The notes beneath the pieces are model-generated. The model was not told the origin of the DNA. It did not search any database and was given only the letters and a program-made list of their open reading frames with translations. Positions 11,101-22,666 of a stretch of 64,000 bases of DNA are shown here, one piece after another (within the stretch, counting starts at the first letter, position 1; the number at the start of each line of letters is the position of its first letter). Source of the stretch: Colius striatus (Eukaryota; Chordata; Aves; Coliiformes; Coliidae); contig NC_084759.1 in NCBI RefSeq assembly GCF_028858725.1, positions 135,514,171 through 135,578,170 of the forward strand, written 5' to 3'. A program made the translations under genes and the position numbers.

Positions 11101-14100
11101 AGCTCATAAGTTACAGTAGATGTCAAGTAATGTTGTTATAGTATATTTGCCCATCTGCTCTCACCCCCCAATAAGCTATTCTTATTTTTTCAAAAAGAAT
11201 AAATATGATCCGATTATCGGTGCCTGGAGAAATCCTAATTAAAAGGCTGATAGAAGATCCCAACTTTATTCAAGTAAGCTCTGCCACTGACCAGGTTTTG
11301 CATGACAGCCTTAAATTTTTCTCCCACATGCTCAGGTCCCTGAAGTAAAATCAGCACTTCACGGTCCAATGTTTCATCCAGGGATGTCCACTCGGTCTTG
11401 GTTATCTTTGAAGAGAGAGAAGAGCCAGCTAGTTTATTTTGACATCTCCTTATTACAAACCAGCATCGGTGACATTTAGACTTTTCTGAAGTATCCCTGC
11501 ATCGTATTTACCAGAAGGTCAGAGCTACTGAAACTTGAAATTTGTAAAAGCTTTTCAAAACCATCACGTCATGGGGATTCAAGAAAAGCCAGCCAAGCTT
11601 CTGAGTGATCCAATGCAAATGTTCACATCAAGAGTAGGCAAGAGGAAGTAAATAATTAGTTATCTTTCTTCATCACTTGGTAAAGTCTCTTCTGAATAAG
11701 CTGAGCCCTTACTTACTTTACAGGTGATTTGCTGGAATTTGGTCTCATTTGAGAGTTAAACATGACGATTCACTGTGGCTGTAGGGAGCTGTAGTAGCAG
11801 AGAACACATTATTTTTCAAACAGAGCTGCCTAGCCAAATATACCTCATTTCTAGGCCTGTACTTTTAGTCTGTTAGTAGATGTTTTCAGCTGCAAAATCC
11901 AAACTCTTTGCAAATGCACCACACATACAAAAGCAAGTAGCAGCACAGTGAAGTCTTACAATGCTATAAATCAATACATCACTGCAATAGCATATATTTA
12001 TCATCATCTCTGCTGTACAGCTTACATCTGAAGGAAACATAGGACAGTAAGGAAGGATGGGACTTCATGGAATTGTCTTTAGGGAAATGGGCACAGATAG
12101 TCCAGATAGAAATCTGAACCAAAACCATAACGTATATGGTAAACAGTTTTTCCCCCCAGTAGTTCTCCATTAGAGTGCTGAAAAGCTGACAACGGTAAAT
12201 TAGAGACCACACTTCCAGTGTTGTGTGAAGCATGTCTAATAAAAAAGAAGTCGTTCCCAAGAGTCACCAAACCACCTGCTGGGTGTTCTGCAGAGGACAT
12301 GGAAGACACTAAAACTCCAAACCAACAGGCTTCACTGCAGTTCTAAGATTTTTGCAGGCTATGTCAGACTCAGAAGCACACCTCTCCTGTTGTCCTTAAA
12401 GTCATTATCCAAAGACCTCATGAGAGGAGGAGAAAGAAGGGGAAGAAAGGGACAGGACTTTCTAAAGATCAATCTCCGTTGTAGTTGCTGAGGGACAAGG
12501 GAATGGTATCTACAGAATCTGAGTTTCTAAAGAATAAATTTCAAAGTTCTACAAGCTCTAAAAGCTTGTCAGGATGCCTACTCTAAAGCATCATTCTCTT
12601 TTTCACTATATTAAACTTCAAGGAAAAAGAATTCTCATCACTTGAAACTGAAAAAATCATTGTTTATGTCCACACAGAGGTCACTCTTTCTTCTACTATT
12701 GGCATAATAGTCCTTATATATTTGAAAACTCCTATCTTCTATCAGTCTGTTCTTCTGCCAGCTAAACGCATGATAGATTTACTTTGTAGGTCTCTTTTTT
12801 TACATTTGAGTGTTTTGCTTGCTTTTCTTTGGACGTTCTCCAACATACTTGGAAGAGTATTGTAACCTTCACAGTATATGCTTGTGTGCTGGCATTAATG
12901 GCTTTGAGTTCCAGAGTGACCAAGGATCTGCAGTAAGTGAGCTTTGTTATTCCTTTACTCATGCAAGACAACTGGAATGAGATTCAATAAACATTTGATT
13001 CATACCTCAGAAGACTGAGCAAGTTCCAGTTCACAGTGCAGCGAATTCATGCCTTCAGGGACATTACTGGTAAATTTACACAGCAATGGGAAACTCAACT
13101 CATTTCTAAAAGAAACAGAAAAAAAACATATCAGCCCTTTTTTATTTTTGATGAACTGCATTTTTTGGGACTTGTTCACAATACTCACGAGATCAGCTCT
13201 TGCTGCATGTAGTGCATGTTCTCCAGTAGCTTATTTTTTTCTGCCCGCAGAGTCTAAAACATACATCAGATGTGGTCAGAATGTTAGTTTGTCGTGCAGA
13301 ATCCGCACAGGATATTAATGCTTTCTGCTTAGAGTAAAAAACTAAACTCAGTCCTGTACCTCTATTATTGAGGAATATTCTGCAATGGTTAACTTCAATT
13401 CTTTGATGTCCTGCTCCTTCTGCAGAGATCGTCGAGAAAAGAACCTTTAAGATACAGAACCTGACAACTGGCGCGTTGAAGTGCATTTGTAATACAGGTA
13501 TTATGATACTTTGTAACCAAAATAACACTGTTCCCTATCCTACGTCACAGCAGTAAGCTGTACAACTTAGGTCTGAGCAGCAACTTGATTACTTAACCTA
13601 AAGACAATTGCAAATATAAAAACACAGTCAACTGCCTTACATACTGGCTAACAGAGAGCACTCGTAAGGCCTTTTCTATGCAACTCCTTAAATTAAGAGA
13701 CAGAAAACCTCTTTCTAGGTACTGTGTCTAAAATTATGACTTACCTGGTTTCTGTACTGTACCAGCACTAGTAGACAAAGCTAGATAGAAGCACTCTGGT
13801 TTTGGCTGAAAAACCTGGACTATAGTATGCCTAGAATGAGTTTTAGTCCCAGCTGACCCTTAAAACAAGTTGCAGTGTTCAGAGACTGCTCTAAGTTTCA
13901 CGACTAAAGGCACAGAGTGCAAGGCTCTGCAGATTAAACACCACCTAATGGAAGGGCTGATAGGAAACGTACCAACCTTTGTGGTAAGACTGAGGGGTTA
14001 GCAGAAGTATTAGCTTTCTTAGCATCACAGACTAGCAATGGGCTTCTGTGATTCAGTCACATTACACTGTCACAACAGGCTGCACAGACAAACAGAGCCT

Positions 14101-17100
14101 TTCTTAGAGGAAACCGGAACTTCAGGTGGGAACTCTGATCCTCTCATCCCTTTTATGACTTTTTCCTACTCTTTCTCTCTAAAAATAACTGAAGTTTTTT
14201 AAAGAGATGAAACATACATAAAGTAAAGCACTAAAAGTGAGGTTATAGAGTCAGGTTTCCAGCCTCGGCAGAGACAACTGAAGGATGGTGAGAAAGGTTT
14301 TTTTCCTTAAAAAGAAAATTAGAATTGTTACTCTATCTTCATGTACCTTCTGCAGGCCTAAAAAAGTTGCCATAATAATTTTCAGCTACCATCAATCTTA
14401 TCCAATCTATCTTTGGACAAAGGACTATGAGAGGGGTTTTTTCTTATCCCAAAGGCTTGTTAACAAGCAAAGTCAGTTTTCCACGCCAATTTCTTCAAGA
14501 TTATACAAATCAGTCACCTTTATCTACAAGAACGTGCAATCTAGCAGTCTGCTTTCAGTATTCATGTTTAGTCAATGGAATAAAAATGCTTTTTCAAAAT
14601 AAAAAGATACTACAAGAGACCACATAAGCGTTGTATCATTAAAGGAGAAGAAAGTGGAAGCTGCAGGTTGGTTTGGGTTTAAGCTAGTTAATCTGTGCCC
14701 TTTAACTGCTTCTTGTAAAAACCCCAAACCACCTATTAAAGCCCCCTAGCTACATCACATTGAAATTAGATTCTCTTGTCACTATTTCAATTCAGCTGCA
14801 CTCCTTTTTTTGCAGACAGACTCATAGTCAAATATTTAATGAGCAGATTTAGAACATGTTCCTCTGAATAAAAACTCAATTAGTCTAGAAGCCTATTTGC
14901 ATAGGTCATGAATCCAGACAATGCCAATACCCTTGTGTAGTCTTATGTCTCTGTTTTATAATACAAAACAAGAGTTTAAAAACACCATCAGAAACGTTTC
15001 CTCAGCAAAGCCTAGATAATTACACCTCAGTAATGAGAAAGAAGAAATTTGCTTTTGCAGTGGGTTCTGCATAACTATTTCTAGTTGCACTGGTTGTTCA
15101 ATTTTGTGTCAAAGACGTGAAGGTGAAGAAAGGATCTTCTGCAGGTAGTCTTTTGCCCACTGTTGAAGGAAGCAGCCATTAAAAGTTTCTGTATATTTTT
15201 CTGAAGTTTGCAAATTTATTTTGTTTTAATATAGTGTGGTTTTAATTTTTTTTAAAATAAAAGGCAGAATCCTGAAACCTTTAATCATGCTGACTCATAA
15301 CCAGGTCCTAAAGTAAACCTCACCTACTTTAAGCCATTTATAGGATCAGGTCCTGTAGTGTGAGAACAGTAGAAATAAAAGCACCACAGTGAAGCATCAT
15401 CTTTTCACAAATCATCTCGTAGTCCGTATTTTCAGTCAAGACAGTAACAAAGTAAAGCAACTAACCTGGATCAAACTTGCCTCTTTCTTTACCATGGTGT
15501 TCTCATAGATATGTGCCTGCATCTAAAGAACAAAAAGTCAAATATCATTCCAGTCACCAGTATGTACTATAACACAAGTCTATTCCTGTCTCCTACTTGG
15601 AAGAGGGAAAGGGTACCAGCACTCTTTGCTTAGGAAAAAAGGGATTCCTCCTTTGGATACCTGATAATGTGTTTTGAATGTCCAACCTCACATCCAATTA
15701 ACTTACTGGAAAGGATGAAAATGGGGTTTGTTTAATTAGTCTAGTTTACACCCTCCAGAAGCAACTTTCTTAGTAAAGCTTGTCACATTGTCCAAGCTGC
15801 GATTGCACTGTGGTTCTTTAATACAGACAGGTTCAGAGACATCTGTCTTCCAGAAGCAGATATTCCCATCACTAGATCCAAGTAAAGTAGAGGCTGACTT
15901 TTTATTCCTCCTAGAGCTGAAACACTTACTTGAAGTTCTGCTACGTTTTCAGACAGCTCCAAAATCTTCTTTTCAAGTCCATCGGTGTCCATGCTACTCC
16001 TAATATCCTGAACAAGATACAGAGTATTTCGGCACAGCTGAATGGATTGACAGCTTTTCCTTGAAGAAACCAGGCAAGATGACATCTCCACCCCCTACAT
16101 GCTGCCTACTCTAAAGCACTACCAGCATTTATGCACACACATTGTATGTGCATGCCCCATTGAAACTGTTTCTGCTGTTTCCTCCCCTGTTTTCTCCAGT
16201 GCACTGTTAAAAGAGAAAACCTTGAAATGTAATTTATAGGCGCTACTACACCTGCAAATCTAAAGAAAAGTTTTTAAGGCCTGCAGCATGAGAATTTTAT
16301 TTGGAAACATGGAGTTTAACAGCTGTTTGGAAAGACTAATCTTGAGCATGGTAAACGTGCAGAGAACGATTACTGCCATGTTGTTAGGTAATAGAGTCCT
16401 GAATCCATGAGGTGCTTCTTCGTATGATTTAACCTGTTTCTCTATTTCATCCTAAATAGTCTAAAACACAGGCTGTAAACAAGTATTAAACATTTTGTCA
16501 CCTAATAGCAACTTAATGAAATAAAGTAGCCCAGAGGTACACCTTCATTAGCAGTACATTCCCTAAAGCCTCCTATAGGTCCTTGGCCAAAGTCAATGGA
16601 TCCAGCTGTGAGCGGAACCCCCAAGTCACCCTTGTAAAACGCAAGATATTTTGAAAACCTAAATTAGCACATCAGAATTCAAAGCCTGACATTTAGTTTC
16701 TTCATGATGAGCTTTTAGCTAAACACAAACATGTATTTCCATTATTTATTTTACCTCTTCCTGGAGAGAAGCAATTTTGACGATGAGAGACCGATTTTCT
16801 TTTTCCTGATCGGGTTTATAAAAAAATTTAAAAAAGAGAGAGAGAAGAAAAAAAAAAAAATCAGTTTTTAGCACATCAAGTTCAACATTCAAAGCCAAGC
16901 TAAGCCAAAGAAACAACAGACCACGAAAATATCTAGATCCCAATAAGCAGCAGTGGCAATGCACAACCTTTGCTTCAGAAAGGAGGACAAAAAGGTGAGT
17001 GCTGAGACTGATCCAGCTCATGAACCCTAACTGAAGCGTTCGATGCAGGCATTTCGAATCAGAGTAAAACTTGGACCACTAGATGACAGGAGGGAGGTAT

Positions 17101-20100
17101 TTAAGGCCAGCGTGAGCCAGTCTAGTTGTGCTTTCTAAGTTTGCATTAAGCATATGTGCCACACTACACTTTTTTTAATATCAGCCATGAAGGAAGACAC
17201 ATTTCACTCTGGGTCTTCACTGCATGGGGAACTAAACTAAAGGACCACCAATTTACAGAAATGCCCACACAGTCAGACACAGCACTGCCACTGTAGTGTG
17301 AGCAACATGCATGGCAGCAACACAAACATATGTTCTCTGGAGAGCCTGCGCTCTGGTGTCTGGCAGCACCTGCTAAATCCACAGCCACATCAGCCTCATT
17401 ACCCATCTGTTTTCTGCCTCTGACAGACTTTGCCTCTCAGACACCTGGGGTGCCATTCAGATGATCTCATGTAGGCAACTCGTGCTGTTTGAGACACACC
17501 AACGTGTGTGCACTGCTTGGCTTCCATCAGTCAGCCAGAATGGACAAGTTTCTGACAGGCCTTTGTCATAACTGCCAGCCCCTATGGACATTGACAGTAT
17601 AATCTAGAGTTGTTTTCCAAAATGGCCCTTTTGTGTGGGTATCTGAACCTAGTTTCCTGTCCTGGCTGGTTCTGGAAAACCATGTGAATTTTTGTCAGGA
17701 CAACACCAATAGCAGAACAGTTACAGCTCAGTTATGGCAGCATAACAGTTGCTGTCTTTAAGCATAAATACACATCAAATTGGTCCTTTAAATGGTATTC
17801 TTAATTGTAACTGACAATAGCTTAAAGAAACTTCCATGCAAAAACTTCACAATGTTGTGGTAACACTAAAGAATCACACTTCAAACATCCTCAAAACGTC
17901 TCAGTACCTCCTGGTACAGAGAAGGTCATACTACTGATTTTTAGTCTGAACGGTCACACTTGTTACAGCAGGGTACAAAATGCTGTACAAAACAACTAAG
18001 AAACAAGAGCACCTACTAGCTGTTTATTTTGGCAGAGAATCTGCTGTCTCTTCTCTTCCGACAGGTTCAGGTTGCTTTTTGCTTCTTCTAGTTCTTCTTC
18101 CAGTGATTTGGCTTTCAGCACAGAATGCTGGATGCTGTGTTTAGGGAGAAGTAAATCCAGAGAAACTTCAGCAAGTTACCATTGGACATTAAATAGGCTT
18201 GAAATACCAAGAAAAGGTATTTTTAGAAGCCACAAGAGATTTATTCTTTGGCACAGATAGAAGAACAACAATCAAGTTTAAGTCCAGCATTTTTATCCAG
18301 TACGTAGAGGTTCACAGATTTACCCTGTATGTATTACTCACTTCCACTCTTAGTAAACGATGAAACCCTGGGCAAACATAACATCCAAGATAGCACACTT
18401 GTGTTTGCAACCACCTAAAAACCTAGCTTGTTACAGTCAAATATATCAGGTTACCTGAGCACAGAAACACTGGTGTCATCAGGGTTCTACCTTTTTATTT
18501 GTTGAAGCAGATGCTCGTTATCTGCCAGTGTCTTGGTGTTGGTCTCATCCACAGCTTCCAGGGTGAGCTTCAGCTTGTTGTTCTCCTCCTGAAGCTTCTG
18601 ATTGTTGTACTGCAGGTCCGCAATACAGGTTATCAAGTCAGAAGTCTCCCTGTTCCAATAACAAAACCAGAAAAGATTAAGAAATGTGTTTTGATTTATA
18701 TTTAGATTTGTGTCCTGATGTTGCACTCAAGGAGGCAAGAGTTGAGCCCACAGAGGATTGTTAAGACTGCAGTGTACAGTGTCTTTGCTCTGCACAGAGA
18801 TGATCTTCAAATCAATTCTCTAGTTCTATGGACACCAGGAGCTGTTTTAATTACTTAGGGATTTTTATGCTCCCTGCAATTGCACTATGCCACCACACAA
18901 GTGCCACATCTGTATGTCTGTAGGACAGTATCTTAAGCTTTTCCTGATCACCCCTTAGGCCACTACTAATACTTCCTTTATTAACTCCACAATTTCTGAA
19001 TCCTCTCTTTTCCCCTAATCCATCTCTCCTCAGGTTTCCAACTGCAACTTGAACATGGATTGCCCTTTTGAAATCCTGAGAAATGACAGGGAAGCATCAG
19101 AAAGAGGGGCATAAGGTTTTTTTGACTACATAGAAAATGCAAAACTTCTCTTTGAAACTTCCAGTGTTTAAGTGCTTTCCTATTAAACAGAATCCAAGTC
19201 AGAGCTGTGACTAAGAAAAAATAAAAAACTCAAAAACCCAAAAGCAAGGACCACATCTTCAGGTGATACTATTGCCACACACCTAATAACTTTGTGAAGG
19301 AAAGGAATCAGTTTAAAAAGTAAAAACAGAAACAAAACCCCGTGGCAAAAGTCTAATGACAGCGAATTAAGAAAGGAAATGGACACAAAATAACCAGCAG
19401 GAAAAAGATATTGGTGTGTCTTTAAAGTTTGTGCAAAAGTTGTGAGGAAGATCATGATAGTATCAAGAACTAGTGCAGATTGAGGTCAGCATTAGAAATT
19501 CTGCCAAGATTGCTGAAACAGTGGTCCTGTGAGTTGCTTTCAAGTAATTCAAAGTGGAGAGCACTAGAGTTTGAGAAAGAGTTGCTTAAATGGACTTACA
19601 TGTCTCCTTTAGACACGTCACCCCCAAAGGCTTCTAAGCTTCCTGACGTAATATTCATCCAGACATGTGTCTCTTTCTCTGAAACAGGTAAGGTTTTCTG
19701 TTTTAGAGTAAGAAATTGGAGTTTTCCTGAATAAAAACAGAATAAAATGGTCTGCACCTTCAGGCGTGTTTTGAGGCACTTTCAGTTCTAGACCTTCCAT
19801 GCTTGCTGCCGGTTCCTCCCTGAAACAAGGAAGCATCAAGAGTCACAAGATCACTACGACACTGGATTGCTTACCAACTTTATAACATCTAAAAGCTTTC
19901 AGTCAAAAATCCATGCTGATGTCACAATGTCCCGATATCATCTTTGTTCCAGACTACAGAATCACAAGCCACAAAAGAACTTTCTACTCTCCTGTCTTCA
20001 TCAAAGCCTTTATGAGATAGATTGACATAATGCTATTACCATTTTTTTTTATAGTCTTCGATCCACTCCTTCATAATGGCATGATAAGTTTCCAGATCCA

Positions 20101-22264
20101 CGGAGACATCTTTCTGCTCTGGGTCAAGCATGTTGCATAGTTCTTCAAGACCACTGTCTTCTGATTCCCAACTAATTGTTTGTCTCAGGCAATCAGCTAT
20201 CTTGGAAACTGCTACTTTTCCTAAAATAGATACAGGTCTTGACGTGCCAGACTCTGAAGTCTTGTAGGCCATTGTAAAGAGCTGTAAAAAGGCATGTTAC
20301 TGGGCTGCACTAACATTTATTCAATTGCCTTTGAAAACTGTAGACAAACAACTGATCCCTGCAGACCTAAGGCTACCTGCAAAGGAATAGTTAGGAGCTT
20401 TTGTTCAGTTTTTCTAAGACAGAAGGGGAAAAGTTCAGTTTAAGAAGTGACACATTTGCTATGTTATCAATTCCAGATCTCTTATCAAGTTGGACAAATC
20501 CTGTGACTGACATGATCTTACTCTGCTAAATGGATTCCATTATCGACCACTTTTAGTCATGTTTCAGGCAGAATTCAGAAGTTCCCAAAGTTCTCTTTTC
20601 TAATAGGTAAAAGCCTAAAAGAAACAAACAGTCATCTCCAATGAGGTTGATGGCTTGTTGAAGCACAACTCTCCACTACTTCACTAAAGTACAGCAAAGA
20701 TCATCAATAGGTGGAAGGGGAAGGAGAAGGGAAGAGGCAGGCATCACACAAAAGAGGCACAGACATTTATTCTACGTCTGCCACACAAACAGCCATGTAG
20801 CTAAGGGAGCCAGCCAGACTGTGATATGCTTAGACTGACGTGACACAGGAATTGTAATAAAATCTCAGCCTTGAAAATTTGTTGAGGGGAGAATAAAACA
20901 GAGTAAGGAAGAGCCACTGGTAAACCTGTATGGTCTGTATCACATGCACAGAAGATACTGGTCAGTAGGTCTTGTTCACAGATCCAGCTCACATTCGCCA
21001 TGCTGTCAGCTTTGTAACGCAGGAACTGCTTCCATCCTATGAAGAGGAAGTTTATTGCCCATCTTTATTTGGTCATAGTAACTGTCATGCGCTACAGCTT
21101 CTAACTATTGTGTTTGGAATAGCACAAGCTATTCCAAGCACAGCATCCACATAGCATACCACAGCTTGAAGGATACTTTGCTTAGGGCTGTTTTGTTTTG
21201 GTTTTTTTTTTTTAATAAAAAGTTATTAAAAACCCAAACCAACCAAACAGATCTCCACCACTGCCAATAAAACCAGCACTTTTAGTGCCAAATAACACCA
21301 ACAACTAGTCTTAGTTGGAGTCTCCAAGTTGAGACCTGGTTTATACATCTACTTCAGACATGCGTGTTTGGCAAGGCCAGCTATTCTCTTGCATGAAGTA
21401 AAAGTATAAATCAGAACATTTTAAGCAGCTAGCTATTTTTTCCTTCCCTCTCCAGATACATTGCAGAGGAATCACCACAGACAGATCAAGTTCTTAAGAA
21501 AACAATCCTTTAAGGAAAAAAAAAAATACAACACACCAAAACACAAAAAACCCAAAACCCAACAAAAAACCAACACAAGAAAAATCCCACCCCAACAAAA
21601 CAGAACCAAAAAGCCACCACAAAAAAAGAGAAAAAGAAACCAAAAAAAATGTACCAAAAGATAATCTCTTTGACACAGGAGATTGGATCACAGCACTTTC
21701 TGACTTTTTATCAGATGTAAAGAAACATAAATTTGGAGTTGATGTAAGGTACTTCTGTTCATGAGGCAAATCTTTAGATTCTATATTTGATAAAGCATGC
21801 AGTTTCTTCTGGTTGTTGGCCTCTCTGCATATGAGGTAAGATGAAGAACAGTTCTCTGTGGGGCATACATGCATCGACAAATTGCCGGATCTCTCTTCGC
21901 TTTTAATGACTGAATAGGTATCATTCGCAGAAGAGACGTCAGAGAGGCACCCAAGGCAAGGCGACAACGGCAAGTCTGCAGAGAAAACATTGTCACTGCT
22001 GAGACTGATTAAGGACGTAGTAGTACTATTGTTACTTCTAAAAATTCTTTTCTTCAGTATTTCTTCTAGATCTTTTTTGGTGTTGCACTGTGGGTGGTCA
22101 AAGTTGCGGGACTGAAATTTTGGTATCTGAAAAGCAGAGTTAGAGACTTGGTCCATCATTTGGATAGATTTGATCTTTCTGCATATACTATTCACTGGGT
22201 TATGATGCCGTTTGGTAGCTCCATGTTCTGAAGACATTATAAATTCCCCTCTCTTGCACAGTAC
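5119..22264 (-). CDS. KASH5/IRAG2-like EF-hand and coiled-coil protein, multi-exon gene (C-terminus unresolved)
   Basis: I assembled this gene from splice sites and phase. Coding exons in transcript order: 22264-21655 (ATG at 22237), 21036-20926, 20220-20040, 19819-19758, 19678-19600, 18649-18491, 18134-18017, 16805-16755, 16007-15930, 15522-15466, 13419-13360, 13253-13189, 13105-13006, 11405-11292, 10956-10855, 8970-8807, 7912-7798, 7371-7209, 5180-5119. All junctions are GT-AG and phase-compatible, giving 808 codons without a stop. Residues 1-194 are Ser/Asn-rich and low in structure. Residues about 205-291 hold two degenerate EF-hand-like loops. Residues about 335-790 are mostly coiled coil. 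From family knowledge, an EF-hand-like head followed by a long coiled coil resembles KASH5 (meiotic LINC-complex dynein adaptor) and IRAG2/LRMP (ER coiled-coil membrane protein). A C-terminal membrane/KASH segment would be expected but was not identified. The orthologue assignment is inference; the gene itself is well supported. Confidence 0.82.
7209..7371 (-). CDS. Coiled-coil gene, exon 18
   Basis: 163 nt, phase 0 in and phase 1 out, with acceptor TTGTGCTTAG and donor AAAA|GTGAGT. It starts [20 protein letters not shown] and ends [13 protein letters not shown]. It is a coiled coil. Confidence 0.85.
7798..7912 (-). CDS. Coiled-coil gene, exon 17
   Basis: 115 nt, phase 2 in and phase 0 out, with acceptor CACTCTGCAG and donor CAT|GTAAGA. 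It starts [20 protein letters not shown] and ends KRLEDANKH. It is a coiled coil. Confidence 0.85.
8807..8970 (-). CDS. Coiled-coil gene, exon 16
   Basis: 164 nt, phase 0 in and phase 2 out, with acceptor ATTCCCTAG and donor CCAG|GTACCT. It starts [20 protein letters not shown] and ends LHLRKELSA. It is a strong coiled coil. Confidence 0.85.
9335..10195 (+). mobile_element. CR1 LINE fragment, reverse-transcriptase part
   Basis: This fragment sits in an intron of the coiled-coil gene between 8970 and 10855. It encodes broken CR1 reverse-transcriptase pieces: [16 protein letters not shown] and FADDTKLGG are visible on the plus strand at about 9850-9980. Several stops and frame changes occur, for example a TAG near 9493. 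It lacks the CR1 3' tail as well as its 5' end. Confidence 0.9.
10589..10606 (-). CDS. Possible second 18-nt microexon in the coiled-coil gene
   Basis: A good donor, GAAATG|GTAGGT, follows LSLQEM in phase 0. The acceptor candidate is TTGTCTAAAG. A longer 35-nt version using an upstream AG at 10624 would shift phase and is therefore disfavoured. Confidence 0.2.
10796..10813 (-). CDS. Possible 18-nt microexon in the coiled-coil gene
   Basis: A perfect donor, CTCAAG|GTGAGT, follows DFTKLK in phase 0. The acceptor (TAGTGAG) is weak. Inclusion between exons 15 and 16 would keep frame. Confidence 0.2.
10855..10956 (-). CDS. Coiled-coil gene, exon 15
   Basis: 102 nt, phase 0 both sides, with acceptor TTTTTCAG and donor ATG|GTAAGT. 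It starts [20 protein letters not shown] and ends AWERKLM. It joins in frame directly to exon 16, with two possible 18-nt microexons in between. Confidence 0.85.
11292..11405 (-). CDS. Coiled-coil gene, exon 14
   Basis: 114 nt, phase 0 both sides, with acceptor CTCTTCAAAG and donor CTG|GTCAGT. It starts [20 protein letters not shown]. It is helical, with [12 protein letters not shown] as a probable break. Confidence 0.8.
13006..13105 (-). CDS. Coiled-coil gene, exon 13
   Basis: 100 nt, phase 2 in and phase 0 out, with acceptor TTTCTTTTAG and donor GAG|GTATGA. It contains [18 protein letters not shown] and then [12 protein letters not shown]. The first half (Pro and Gly present) breaks the coiled coil, and the second half is helical and acidic. 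Confidence 0.8.
13189..13253 (-). CDS. Coiled-coil gene, exon 12
   Basis: 65 nt, phase 0 in and phase 2 out, with acceptor ATGTTTTAG and donor ATCTC|GTGAGT. It starts [20 protein letters not shown]. It is a coiled coil that continues from exon 11. Confidence 0.85.
13360..13419 (-). CDS. Coiled-coil gene, exon 11
   Basis: 60 nt, phase 0 both sides, with acceptor ATCTCTGCAG and donor GAG|GTACAG. The product is [20 protein letters not shown], a coiled coil. Confidence 0.85.
15466..15522 (-). CDS. Coiled-coil gene, exon 10
   Basis: 57 nt, phase 0 both sides, with acceptor GTTCTTTAG and donor CAG|GTTAGT. The product is [19 protein letters not shown], a coiled-coil segment. Confidence 0.8.
15930..16007 (-). 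CDS. Coiled-coil gene, exon 9
   Basis: 78 nt, phase 0 both sides, with acceptor CTTGTTCAG and donor CAA|GTAAGTG. It begins [20 protein letters not shown] and ends NVAELQ. It is a coiled coil. Confidence 0.85.
16755..16805 (-). CDS. Coiled-coil gene, exon 8
   Basis: 51 nt, phase 0 both sides: [17 protein letters not shown], a coiled coil. The acceptor CCCGATCAG sits downstream of a long T/C-rich tract on the transcript strand. The donor is GAG|GTAAAA. Confidence 0.75.
18017..18134 (-). CDS. Coiled-coil gene, exon 7
   Basis: 118 nt, phase 2 in and phase 0 out, with acceptor AAACACAG and donor CAGCTA|GTAGGT. It contains [20 protein letters not shown] and ends CQNKQL. It is a strongly charged coiled coil. 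Confidence 0.85.
18491..18649 (-). CDS. Coiled-coil gene, exon 6 (coiled coil begins)
   Basis: 159 nt, phase 2 in and phase 2 out, with acceptor TTGGAACAG and donor AAAAG|GTAGAA. It contains [20 protein letters not shown] and [13 protein letters not shown], which show heptad-type spacing of Leu/Ile. This is the start of the long coiled coil. Confidence 0.85.
19600..19678 (-). CDS. Coiled-coil gene, exon 5
   Basis: The acceptor TGTTTCAG and donor GACAT|GTAAGT bracket 79 nt, phase 1 in and phase 2 out. The product contains [20 protein letters not shown], a linker. Its split final codon joins exon 6 as Met. Confidence 0.75.
19758..19819 (-). CDS. Coiled-coil gene, exon 4
   Basis: The acceptor TTGTTTCAG and donor GAAG|GTGCAG bracket 62 nt, phase 2 in and phase 1 out. 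The product is [20 protein letters not shown], an unstructured linker between the EF-like head and the coiled coil. Confidence 0.75.
20040..20220 (-). CDS. Coiled-coil gene, exon 3 (EF-hand-like domain)
   Basis: The acceptor CTATTTTAG and donor TG|GTAATA bracket 181 nt, phase 1 in and phase 2 out. It starts [15 protein letters not shown], completing loop 1 (D-T-D-H-T-G-K-V...K). It then carries a second acidic loop, [15 protein letters not shown], before the helix [15 protein letters not shown]. Position 12 of loop 1 is Lys rather than Glu, and position 6 of loop 2 is Asp rather than Gly. Calcium binding is therefore doubtful. The arrangement resembles the KASH5 head domain. Confidence 0.85.
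20926..21036 (-). CDS. Coiled-coil gene, exon 2 (EF-hand-like loop 1, first half)
   Basis: The acceptor CTTCATAG and donor ACAG|GTTTACC bracket 111 nt, phase 1 in and phase 1 out. The product runs [15 protein letters not shown] through CACDTDHT. The helix LLTSIF followed by CDTDHTG looks like the start of an EF-hand-type helix-loop-helix, which continues in the next exon. Confidence 0.8.
21516..21654. repeat. A-rich (plus) / T-rich (minus) low-complexity tract beside exon 1 donor
   Basis: About 140 bp of AAAAC/CCAAAA-type simple sequence on the plus strand. In the transcript it reads as a U-rich tract with G interruptions immediately after the exon 1 donor at 21655. Confidence 0.8.
21655..22264 (-). 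CDS. Coiled-coil gene, exon 1 (first certain coding exon)
   Basis: The acceptor TTCTTTCCAG ends at 22265 and the donor TTTTG|GTACAT follows 21655. An ATG at 22237 opens a 583-nt coding part (about residues 1-194) that begins [20 protein letters not shown]. The block is basic at first, then Ser/Thr/Asn-rich with no predicted fold. The exon ends in phase 1. A very T-rich stretch follows directly in the intron (transcript strand). Confidence 0.8.
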
Positions 22265-22666
22265 CTGGAAAGAATAGCAGCAATATATGAGTCAGCAGGA
22301 TCAACATACACTTGTTCTTTGCAGCAGTTTTTCCGTTCAACAAGCAACTTAGAGTTTTGGTACCAAGGGGATTGAAAAACTTTGGTCCACGTGCCAGAGG
22401 AAATACTTTCAGAAATCTCACTGTTTATTCTTAAACACAATAACTACATCAGGGAGCGGAGAGGAAACAAAAAATAATCCTGAACTCCCTGCAGCCTAGC
22501 AGCTATCTTTTCAGATTAAAGGAAGGACGAAGCACTGCCGCGCAGAACAATTTATCCCAAATTGAATTTTACTGAGGATTCCTTGAGTTGACTTTTGGTT
22601 TTGGTTTTTTTTGGTGGTTTTTTTTTTTTTGGCGTAAAAAGTGTTAAAAAGAAATAGAAGCCTCAC

